A stretch of DNA of 64,000 nt from Durusdinium trenchii (Eukaryota; Sar; Dinophyceae; Suessiales; Symbiodiniaceae). The stretch covers positions 1 to 64,000 of the forward strand of contig CAXAMN010027439.1 of the NCBI GenBank assembly GCA_963970005.1. The letters are read 5' to 3'. This document shows, piece by piece, positions 20,645 to 28,874 of the stretch. A program made the translations under genes and the position numbers. Within the stretch, counting starts at the first letter, position 1. Every line of letters begins with the position of its first letter. A model generated the notes under the pieces. It did no database searches. It saw nothing but the letters and a program-made list of their open reading frames with translations, and was not told the origin of the DNA.

Positions 20645-21082
20645 ATGCCTCGCAAGAAAGCAAATCCAAAGATGAATAAAACACCCATACCCGAAGATTA
20701 TGAACTGTCGGATGAAGAACTGACAACAAAAAACCTGAATGAAGAACAGAAACTAACCAGCAAGTTCATCACCTTTGACTGTCCTTTATGCAACGGAAAA
20801 CTACAATTGAGAAACGAAATAGAAATAAACCCTAAAGGGATAAAATGTAGTTGTAATCCTTGTTCTTTCAAAATATCAAAAAGCGATAAGACTATGAACG
20901 TCAGCAGAGATGACAACGAAGACATCAAACTAGACAGTGAAGCACACAGCATCTTGTTCAGTTGGAACAGACAAATCACACCAGAGAACAAAGACAAGGA
21001 AAGCACCAATCGGATGATTGCTGATGTGATGAGAACACCAAGAAGTGATAAAAAACAATCATCTGTACAAGATATGGATTAA
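20645..21082 (+). CDS. PLV zinc-ribbon protein, 145 aa
   Basis: Intact frame with a basic start (MPRKKANPKMNK), an acidic patch, then a zinc-ribbon-like set C46-P-L-C49 and C68-S-C70-N-P-C73. The rest is polar. No enzyme signature is visible; a small DNA- or RNA-binding role is likely by analogy with other PLV zinc-ribbon proteins. It is followed by an AT-rich gap and the coiled-coil gene on the same strand. Confidence 0.7.
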   Translation: MPRKKANPKMNKTPIPEDYELSDEELTTKNLNEEQKLTSKFITFDCPLCNGKLQLRNEIEINPKGIKCSCNPCSFKISKSDKTMNVSRDDNEDIKLDSEAHSILFSWNRQITPENKDKESTNRMIADVMRTPRSDKKQSSVQDMD

Positions 21083-21162
21083 ACACATTTAAAGAGTAGA
21101 TTTTGACGGGAAAGGTTTGATAAATAAATATTTAAACCAATAACTATATATATAAATATTTA

Positions 21163-21496
21163 TGAGTGATATGGACGAGAACACTGATAAAATGATGGAA
21201 CTGACAAACAGACTAACAGATGTAATAAGAACATCAAGACCATAATGGAGACTTTGAAGACCATTGAGGAGAAACTCACTGAACCTAAAAAGGAGGAGAA
21301 GAAAGATGATAAGGAAAAGATTGATAAAATCTTTGAAAAAAAACAAATAGGAAGACCTGTTGGTTTGTGGGATGAGAAGAGAAAACAATACTTGGAATGG
21401 ATTAACAAAGGAAAAATCACTCAACCTAAAGAGCAGACGCTTGAATTCTACCAAATCGTTAAGGATACTGAAACGGAGAAGTATGTTTTAGTGTGA
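21163..21496 (+). pseudogene. PLV coiled-coil protein with GRP motif, one frameshift
   Basis: A frame from 21,163 reads MSDMDENTDKMMELTNRLTD and then stops at TAA after about 27 codons. A one-base shift near 21,220-21,235 joins it to a frame reading IKTIMETLKTIEEKL, a Lys/Glu-rich coiled coil, then KKQIGRPVGLWDEKRKQYLE and EKYVLV before the stop at 21,496. GRP is the core of AT-hook-like DNA-binding motifs, though here without the usual flanking basic residues on both sides. Function unknown. It lies directly upstream of the methyltransferase on the same strand. Confidence 0.55.
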
Positions 21497-21528
21497 TACT
21501 TTCATATGAACATCTATAGAGTTTTAAT

Positions 21529-22108
21529 ATGAAACTATTGGAGTTATTTAGTGGAACAGGCAGTGTTGGTAGAGTTGCCCGTGAGTTCGGTTTTAGTGTT
21601 GTATCGTTAGATTTGAAGAACGCTAACATCAACGAAGATATATTACAATGGGACTATATAAAGTATGACAAAGACTTTGACATAATTTGGGCATCGCCTC
21701 CTTTCACTGAATATAGCAGAGCAAAAACCACTGGTGTTAGAAAGATAGATTATGCGAACAGCATTGTCAGGAAAACTATTTCAACCGAGAATATTTTTCA
21801 TGGAAAATCCACAGACGGGACTATTGAAGGAACAGGACTTTATGAAAGACTTTGATTTCTATGATGTTGATTATTATAAGTATGGTTTTGAATATAGAAA
21901 GCGGACAAGGATATGGACCAATCTAAAGAGTTGGAAACCCAGACCCTTATGTAAAAAAGACTGTAATAGCATTGTAGGGAACAGACACAAAGAGACCGCA
22001 CAGAGACTACCGTGTAAAGGCAGATGGGAGGAACAAAGGAAGAAGACACAGGATGAACTATACAGAATACCGGAAGAACTTATTTATGACATCATATCAA
22101 ACCTTTAG
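21529..22108 (+). pseudogene. PLV C5 cytosine DNA methyltransferase, frameshifted and lacking the catalytic Cys
   Basis: Frame 21,529-21,855 has motif I (LLELFSGTGSVGRVA) for S-adenosylmethionine binding. Motif IV reads WASPPFTEYSRAKTTG, where the family needs Pro-Cys with Cys as the nucleophile; here the codon is TTT (Phe). After NSIVRKTI the useful frame changes near 21,785. The second frame (to 22,108) gives FFMENPQTGLL (ENV-like motif VI) and YRKRTRIWTN (motif VIII-like), then WKPRPLCKKDC. A few residues appear deleted at the frame change. The enzyme would have methylated cytosine in viral or host DNA; this copy cannot, by both lesions. Confidence 0.82.
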
Positions 22109-23036
22109 TATCTCGTGGCGAAGGAAGGGTTTAGTCAATCCTTCCAGTTGAAAGGTTCTGTTTCCCGTCGTGTCGTATTCTATCTTCCTGACTTTGTAGT
22201 TTTCTTTAGACCATTTGCTATTGTATTCTTTTCTGTCGGTGTAGTTGCCTCTTCCCTTGGTGAAGATTTTGACTGTGTCGTTTTCTTCTACCTCCTCATA
22301 CTTCCTCGTGTTCTTTTCTCTTCTTGTCAGATTTACCTTTACATCCACATGGCTCTTATCATTGCGGGCTTCATTGGGTGTGAGTTTTGTGGATGAGTGT
22401 TTGGTGCTGCTGTATTTCTTCAAGACCGCCGGAAGCATATTCGTCCATCCCGCCTTATTAAATCTCACCCTGTCGTGTATCATATTCTTAAGTGTCCTGA
22501 TGAAACGCTCCACGACATTGGCGTGTGTCCTTGTGATGATGTGATTGATGCCTTCATCCTTGAAGAACTTTGAGACTACTATTCGTCATCATCGCTGTAT
22601 ATTGACATTGGAAAACCCATTTTCTTAAGACTTTGCTTCAACGCTGGTAAGACCGTTTCTCCATCTCTCTGCTTCATAGGCACGACGTCGACCATCTTAC
22701 TAAAAATATCTATATAACGACTAAAGCATAGGGTGGCTCGGAATTATTCATTGGTATTTTTGCCTCGGGAACTTTGGTTAAGGGCTTCATATGCATTATG
22801 TCAATCTGGTATTCAAACCTTGAGAACGGAGCCGTATATGAGTTTGAACCTCTGTATCCCCTAATCTGTTTGTTGGGTTGTTTCTTTATAAAGGTTTCCA
22901 CATCCACTCTTGTTATGGACGGGTCTTTTTCTTTTGCTTGTTTTAGTGTGTCTTGAATTGACCCGAAACCCTTTTCCAAATCCTAATAGACATTTCTTAT
23001 TATTTGTTCTGTTGTTAATCTTCTTGCCATCATTAT
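22097..23036 (-). pseudogene. PLV retrovirus-type (rve) integrase, broken by a stop and frameshifts
   Basis: The frame opens near 23,034 with MMARRLTTEQIIRNVY, hits an in-frame TAG, and continues LEKGFGSIQDTLKQAKEKD. It then reaches the core with FEYQIDIMHMKP (first catalytic Asp). After PPYALVVI a 2-base insertion shifts the frame; the next segment reads DIFSKMVDVVPMKQRDGE and MGFPMSIYSDDD (second Asp region). A further shift leads to FFKDEGINHIITRTHANVVE with the third acidic residue, and RFIRTLKNMIHDRV. The C-terminal part (to 22,097) ends in an SH3-like region (EEVEENDTVKIFTKGRGNYT) and LRHEILKV. Integrases of this kind insert Polintons and some PLVs into host chromosomes. Confidence 0.82.
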
Positions 23037-23090
23037 AGTTTTAGATTTTACAGATTTTCTTAAATAACAAAACATATACTTAAAGAAAAG

Positions 23091-23246
23091 ATGATATTTA
23101 CAAGTAAGAGAGTAAAGATTACTAAATTTGACTGTGGATGTCGGATAATGACTGAAGTTATTTCCTTGAATGAATGGAAAGAACCGAACTGGACATATTT
23201 GTTAAAGACCTTCGTGAATATGTGCGGGAAGTGTGGAAAGAGATAA
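23091..23246 (+). CDS. PLV small zinc-ribbon protein, 51 aa
   Basis: Intact short frame with FDCGC (C15, C17) and MCGKCGKR (C45, C48), four cysteines placed as in a minimal zinc ribbon. Its stop TAA is followed directly by the ATG of the next gene (TAAATG), showing tight packing. Probably nucleic-acid- or protein-binding; no closer assignment. Confidence 0.6.
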   Translation: MIFTSKRVKITKFDCGCRIMTEVISLNEWKEPNWTYLLKTFVNMCGKCGKR

Positions 23247-23548
23247 ATGAAGTTCCAGTTTATGGTAAACAAACTTTTGGAGATGGAAAAGGCAAGGATG
23301 AGAATGTTTTTCGAAAACGAAGTCAGTGATGATGAAGAGGAGGATACATACTTTGACTTGAAAGAGTTAAAGGAACACCTTAAAACCTTATCACCCGTTG
23401 AGAGGAGAGGGTAAAAGACTTTGAGAGGTTGAGGAACTTGGCGAATGGAAGAAAGGCAAACGAAGGACTACACGAGATAGATAGAGTGATAAAGGAACTG
23501 GAAGATGAGGAAAGGAAAAAGGAAAACCAACCAGAGCCCGAAAAATGA
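23247..23548 (+). pseudogene. PLV charged helical protein, one-base frameshift
   Basis: Starts immediately after the preceding stop with MKFQFMVNKLLEMEKARMRM and an acidic patch (SDDEEEDTYFDL). It hits TAA near 23,415. One base out of frame the sequence continues VKDFERLRNLANGRKANEGL and ends KENQPEPEK at 23,548. The restored length would be about 100 aa, charged and helical. No family recognised. Confidence 0.5.
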
Positions 23549-23600
23549 ACAAGACAGCAAAATTACTTAAAGACAAAATACCTATATATAGTAAGAGAAA

Positions 23601-23996
23601 ATGAGTAGCGCAAAAATTGTGGATTTGAGTTCAGTTTCTAATGTAGCGTTATATGCTGATTTTGGAAGTGATAGTGAGGATGAAGAGTGGGAAAGAAAAC
23701 AAATAGAAAAATAAGATGAATAGATAAGAGAATTCGTTAGATGCCATCCTATGTCTTTACCTGATGATGAGGACGGCGATGCCTTCTGGCACAAAGTGAT
23801 TGATAGGATGAAAGAAAAGGAAGGAGTAACTGGTATGTTAATCTTTTCGTTCGTGAGGTTTGACATTAGAAAAAAACTGTATGAAAACCTCACGGACAGA
23901 AAAGTCATCATTGATTGTGGTAAGGAACTCAACCGTGATGGAGAATTCAATGCTATGATTATAAACCTAACTCTTCTGTCTAATAGCGATGGATGA
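23601..23996 (+). pseudogene. PLV unknown acidic protein with two in-frame stops
   Basis: One frame runs from MSSAKIVDLSSVSNVALYAD to the TGA at 23,996, interrupted only by TAA (after RKQIEK) and TAG three codons later (after DE). Downstream the frame reads IREFVRCHPMSLPDDEDGD and then FWHKVIDRMKEKEGVTGML, closing near LLSNSDG. The frame is conserved across both stops, and each could come from a Gln codon by a single C-to-T change. No domain recognised. Confidence 0.5.
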
Positions 23997-24081
23997 ACTA
24001 AACGATACAAACAAACCTTGTCTAACACAAATGAGGGTCATTGAACACTGGTGGGATGGAATAGGAAAATGGAAAGCATAA
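23989..24081 (+). CDS. PLV small ORF, 30 aa
   Basis: Short frame MDELNDTNKPCLTQMRVIEH then WWDGIGKWKA, overlapping the end of the preceding gene by 8 bases. No family recognised; tight overlap is the main reason to list it. Confidence 0.3.
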   Translation: MDELNDTNKPCLTQMRVIEHWWDGIGKWKA

Positions 24082-24205
24082 GCACGATTAATTCACAATA
24101 TTTTAGTTAAACATATTATGAACTAATCCTTTAAACCCAACCCCCCACAACAAGAGAACCCCCTAAAAACATTTAAAAACAACCCCTTAAACTTATAGAG
24201 ATACA

Positions 24206-24535
24206 ATGACTGACAAACAGCAATGTTCCAAGTGTAAGGTCTTTCAACCACTCAACTATTTCAAAAATGAATGTAAGCAATGTAAATTATGTCTGGAAGC
24301 AAAGTAACGATACAGAGAGAAAAACCAAGATAAATTGATAGAATATTCCAGACAATACTACTATCGTAGAAATGAACAAACATTAGTATGTCCGGTGTGC
24401 GAAAGCATCATAAACAAAAATCAAGTCAAACGACACGAGGAAAGCATCAAACATCAAAACAGAGTAAAAGGAACAGAACAGCCAGAAGTTATAAGAAATG
24501 GAGAGGATGATGAAACTGGCATTATGGGAATATAA
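24206..24535 (+). pseudogene. PLV double zinc-finger protein with one in-frame stop
   Basis: The frame starts MTDKQQCSKCKVFQPLNYF with a Cys cluster (C7, C10, C23, C26, C29). It meets TAA after LCLEAK and continues in the same frame RYREKNQDKLIEYSRQYY. A C2H2-type finger CPVC...H...H follows (CPVCESIINKNQVKRHEES) and the true stop is at 24,535. PLV proteins with this layout, a Cys-rich start, a K/R-Y-rich helix and a terminal C2H2 finger, are common. The position of the internal stop would suit Gln. Likely nucleic-acid-binding when intact. Confidence 0.65.
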
Positions 24536-24671
24536 ACCCCAAACCCCAAACCCCCAAAAATCACCACAAAACAAAACACAACAACCTAAACAATCATCCA
24601 CCTTGTTGAATTATAGCAATGATAGTGAAAGTTATGACCCTAAAACACGCATAACAAGACCCCAGAAAAAC

Positions 24672-24760
24672 GACAAAGGCTCAACACAAATTTTCAAGAG
24701 CCAAGAAAATTCACCGAGGTGATTGATGAACAAGAACTCCCCAGAACCCCCATTTCTCCA
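24672..24760 (-). repeat. PLV terminal inverted repeat, right
   Basis: Reverse complement of 14,561-14,651 with a handful of mismatches and one- or two-base length differences in G runs. Host sequence resumes outside. Confidence 0.9.
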
Positions 24761-25354
24761 ATTTTTCTTTCCCAGGTTGCAGGAGATGGAGGAGTGAAGT
24801 TTTCACTCAGAAGTTGTGAGAACACCTCTACTGTAAACTTTCTATCTATATAGTTCATAGATCTGTCTAGATAGATATTTGGGGACACTTGAGCTCCTTC
24901 TTGCTTCCTTGAGATCCTGGACCTCCATTCCAGCAGCAGGTTTGGCAGCAGCAATCGCGGCGTCCACACTTGTGGTTGGGGAACTCAAAGTGGGTTTTTG
25001 CAGAAAGTTCTCGTGAAAAAAGGCCGATCCATGCGTCTTGAGTCTTTGGGCTTGCATTAGATTACTTTAAATTGACTCTGGGCGTTTCGCTGTGCTGGTA
25101 CCGCCACGACATCCTCACTTTTGCCCCACCCATGAACAAACGAACAGATGTGTCCTGAGACGATGTCCAGACTCCTATCCACTTGTATCAGCTGCATGTC
25201 TGCCAGATGGACTGAAAAATGCGAAACGTCTAGAACCCCTGCTAGGAGATTTGCTCAAGAGGTGTCCTCTTGGTGGCTTTGTTGTTCTGGCTGGAAGTCC
25301 CAAACCGTAAACATCTTCCGGTCACTCCTCTATTCAGTTCCCGACGTCGCGTGA
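24761..25354. other. Host intron-like sequence right of the viral element
   Basis: No gene supported. Base composition returns to that of the left flank. Confidence 0.4.
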
Positions 25355-25500
25355 GGCCAAAGCCCTGGACCCGGTCAATATGACCTGCGTGCGAATGCCT
25401 GGCATGGGCAGTTGGCACTGCGTTGGAAGGAGAACTGCTTTGGGAGAAGACTGCCAAACCTTCCAACTCCTGAAGACCTCACAGCGGAGCTACCCAACTC
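25355..25500 (+). CDS. Candidate exon with SPGPGQYDLRAN
   Basis: After GTGAG the frame reads QSPGPGQYDLRANAWHG. It enters in the same codon phase as the islands at 12.41 and 14.12 kb, which supports membership of the same PGPG-repeat gene on the far side of the viral element. The 3' end is uncertain. Confidence 0.45.
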
Positions 25501-26199
25501 CACCCAGCTTCTCCCAGCTACCGAGGCTCCAGACCTGGAGGTGGGTGAGCTATAAGTGATGCGCTTTGCCAAGGGTGCAAACTCATTTGTCATGCATTAT
25601 CATGCATGTCTGAATCCGGGATTGCAATTTTAAATCATATTGGGATGTTCATGCGTTCATGTTAGACACTATGACTCAGAAAGTGCTGATACGATGAGTC
25701 ACTGCTGCCAGGCCCCAAATTTTCAATTCGATGCCGAAACGACGTCTTTGAGTCTGGCAGCATGATCGTCCCCAGGCAGCGGGGTAGGGATGGAACAGCT
25801 TATCCTTATGGCCCCAGGACCTCCCATGGTTTCATGACAGAACCTGAGATTGAATGAGCCATCTTGTAGTCAAGCTATGACTTGATCCAATCAAGCAGGG
25901 CTAAGCATGGGTTCAGGCCCTGGTAAACACAAATACATTTGAGTTGTGTGATTTGGATTTGTAATCAGCACCGCCCAAGAAGAAGAGGTTATGTGAGTTG
26001 AATAAACTGTTTGTCTCAGTGCAAGTTTTGATGCTCTACTGTTGCCAGCACCGCTCGCTGCTGATGAACTAAATGATCAACGAATGAAGATACGTGGACA
26101 CATCGGATTGAACTATGATTCTTGAAGGGAGCCAACAACTGGAAGTATGAACCATTTCATGCTGACTCTGACTTTTAGCAGCATCACTCCCTCTCATCT

Positions 26200-26420
26200 C
26201 CTTCCTCGCTGTGGCCAGTCCTGGACCTGGGTCCTTTGGCGGCTTGTACACCCAATTTGGCTATTGATCGCCCAGGCCCGAAACCGCCCACAGGCGGTCC
26301 GCAGGGGTTCCGGGTCCACGGCCAGTATCTGGATGATCTCTTCCGAACACCGAAGATGTTCCATCAAGAAGTTGCCGGCGTTCCCTTTCTTCCGAACTGC
26401 TGACACGACTGCGAGTACAT
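26200..26420 (+). CDS. Candidate exons with ASPGPGSFGGLYTQFGY and PAFPFFRTAD
   Basis: Two nearby segments: AVASPGPGSFGGLYTQFGY at 26,210-26,266, and KLPAFPFFRTADT at 26,370-26,410 in a different frame. Both match the two halves of SHIPPO-type units. They are the last clear islands of this series; a weaker one (MPGPGARPFRAM) is at 31,670. Confidence 0.4.
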
Positions 26421-26961
26421 TGCTGTTGTGGTCCTCGATTCAAACAACCAAACTGTTCCTTTTGAGTATGCTCAAGCTGACTAGACACTTTATACAGCTG
26501 GATTGGTACGGGCAGCGATTGATGTTGCGCAGAGTGTGCAGGAGAAAACATGAAGTTCTGCAAATTAAACGTTCAACTTTCAATTACCCAGCACCATGGT
26601 TTGAACTGAGTTTGGGCTTCGCCATGTTGAGCAAAACAAGCCCTTTCCATCAGGCAATTTTAAATCAGTTAGATTTTTGTGTGATTCGTCACTTGGTGAT
26701 GTTGTTGCTACTGATCATCAACTTGTGAAAGGTTATTCTCTTCACTTCCTTACAATTGTCCATTTTGTTAAAGGAAAGGTATTCTAAGTCTCCAACATCC
26801 TGGACCACACGCCGTTCTCATTCTTTCTTCAGGACCCAAAAGCACATGCACAGCGGAGTGACAGCCGAAGAGAGCTGGCGACAGGAAGACGGGGACCAAT
26901 TAAGGTTCAGACTTGACTTGAATGTTAAGTTTCCCTAAACATCTATATAGGAACGAATTGC

Positions 26962-27000
26962 ATAGTGCGAGCGCTTCTTCAAGGAAGCTCTCGCCCGCCC
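26962..27000. repeat. Left-arm copy of the 62.9-kb foldback repeat
   Basis: GCGCTTCTTCAAGGAAGCTC followed by a C-rich stretch matches the left arm of the hairpin at 62,946-63,010. Only one arm is kept here, followed by a short CCTACCTAGG-rich tract. Confidence 0.7.
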
Positions 27001-28816
27001 TCAGGCCTACCTAGGAGCATCCTACCTAGGTGTCCTGTACCTACTAGCTACCTCTCCTTTACTCAATTAAGTAGGCGCATACTTCATTAAGTAGGGAGGG
27101 GGGGAGCAGGCAAAAAAACGGTTCTTTCAATTAAGTCACACGAAGTCTGTCGAAAAGCTGCCACCTGGATGTCCCTCTTGGAGGACTGGGAATTCCAAGA
27201 GGTCGTCCTCTTTCTTTTCACCTCAAAAGTTGTTCCCTATTTGTCCGGCTTGAAAACCCATCAGATTGGCCCTCCCGCATAGAGGCATAGACATGCACTC
27301 CAACCGGGCTCAAAATTGTGTATAGCATGTTTTTGTCAAGAAGGAGTCATGGAAGACGAAGTTGATAGTGACAGTAGAGTCTGTGAGTGGCTAGTGTAGT
27401 TCCAAGTGCAGGATTAGTCGGTCCAATACTAGTTGCACCATAGACTGGATGAAGATCGGATACATAAGCTGCAAGGGAGATCATTGGCACTTCAATTCCA
27501 GCGCACTGACTAGACACTCTGGATAGACTAGACATGTCGTTTTGTAGTAGCATTGCTGGACCACAGGACTACTCAAAGATTGGTAGAGCTTGTCTGCTTT
27601 ACTCCTAATGAAACGATTTGGTCTACTACAGATTTCGGAGCATGTTCAATACATTTGAAGCACATCGCCCGACTAAAATACCATAATTAACAGCTACATT
27701 TACACATCCAATGCGCCTTTGAACAGGCTGCAGACCTGTTCCCCTGTCTTTTCATGTCTTTTCTGGAGGGTTCTTTCAGCTTTCTCATAGCGAAAACACC
27801 TCGCGGCTGTTCGATTCAGCTGTTGGGCACCTATCCCTGTAAGAGCCAGCTGTAAGATTCGCTGCAACCAAAGATGTGAGCAGTGATCGTAGGAGGGCAC
27901 TGGGTTTCTTGGTGTGATGTCAATCCGAGAGTCGAGGATGTCATGATGTGTTGCTTCAAAAAAGCGGTGACATGTGAGATCTTGCTTTGTGCGTGGAGGG
28001 ATTTCTGACACCAAGAGCCTGGGACAGTCGGGGATTTCATGTCCGAAGGCCATGAAGGACGGCTTGTACCTTAGTGCGTGGGGTCCGACTTGCCAATGCT
28101 TTTGAAAAATGGCACGGCCAGGAGAAGGTCTGCTTTGATTAACAGCTTTAGCGAGCACGATTGTTTGGTGCTGTGGTGCTGCAAAGGCATCTATGCACGT
28201 TCTGTCGCCATTTTGTAAAATTCTTTGCATATTTCAGCATATTTCATACAGCTATTCCAGTTGGTTGCTGTTGGTTGGGAGGAGCTGTGCCGTTGAAGCC
28301 AGACATCGGTCTTAGGAGATGGACTGCGTCCATCTCCAACATGTGCGGCGATCTCCAGCCGATTCTTGCAGAGTAGTCAGCTGTGCAGCCATTGGTTATC
28401 CTAAGGAAAAGAGTAAGGCCAAACTGAGCTGAACACAGGTTTCTTCACTCTTTTGCATTGAGCTTTGGGACTTTTGGGGAATGATACAGCTATTGTCCTG
28501 CAAGACATACTCAACCAAAAGGTGCTCTGTCATCAAGTGGTCTATTCTCGGGTCAGATGAAGTAATTGATGGTTACAAGCTGGGATCAGTTTCTTGAACT
28601 CCACCGTTTTCCTTTCAACCTCTCCCATGGAGACGCCGTTTCGCCATGCCCGCCGGGTGGAGACGCTCCAACCGAGTGGAAAAGATCCCCAAAAGAAGTG
28701 CTCCATGGGTTGAAGCGAGTCGGTCGAATTGTGCATTTAGAATTCTTTCTTCTTTAGAACACGGTCTCAGAAGGTCTCTGAACATGGGTGCCAGTGGCTT
28801 TGAGTTGTGTCTTCCT
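27001..28816. other. No convincing gene; one long - strand frame at 28,230-27,700
   Basis: A 176-aa open frame on the - strand (28,230-27,700) starts MQRILQNGDRTCIDAFAAPQ. It lacks recognisable motifs and could be chance. The remainder shows no supported coding sequence. Confidence 0.35.
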
Positions 28817-28874
28817 GCTTGCTTGCTTGCTTGCTTGTTTGCTTGTTTGCTTGTTTGCTTGCTTGTTTGTTCGT
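28817..28874. repeat. (CTTG)n / (TTTG) microsatellite
   Basis: About 14 tetranucleotide units, mostly CTTG with TTTG variants. It explains the Cys/Leu-rich open frames seen here on both strands. Confidence 0.9.

Larger units (their letters stand above)
14561..24760. mobile_element. Endogenous Polinton-like virus (PLV) element, 10.2 kb, TIR-bounded
   Basis: An AT-rich block between two ~90-bp terminal inverted repeats, with compact genes on both strands unlike the sparse host DNA. Recognised PLV hallmarks are the penton-type minor capsid gene, the FtsK/HerA-type packaging ATPase and a retrovirus-type integrase, plus a lipase and a C5 methyltransferase often carried by algal PLVs. A major capsid gene and a DNA polymerase were not found, and 10.2 kb is short for the group, so internal deletion or a non-autonomous form is likely. 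Nearly every larger gene has frameshifts or in-frame stops. No clear target-site duplication was visible outside the repeats. Confidence 0.88.

Noticed and set aside
23601..24535. Reassigned genetic code (TAA/TAG as Gln) in the viral element
   Set aside because: Intact genes of the same element end in TAA or TAG (for example at 18 kb, 20.6-21.1 kb and 22.1 kb), and frameshifts accompany the internal stops. Decay is simpler.
24535..24570. Telomere-like AAACCCC repeats
   Set aside because: Only about three imperfect units inside the viral element near its right end; too short and irregular for a telomere.
27700..28230. 176-aa - strand open frame as a gene
   Set aside because: No recognisable motif, no neighbouring evidence, and composition like surrounding non-coding DNA.
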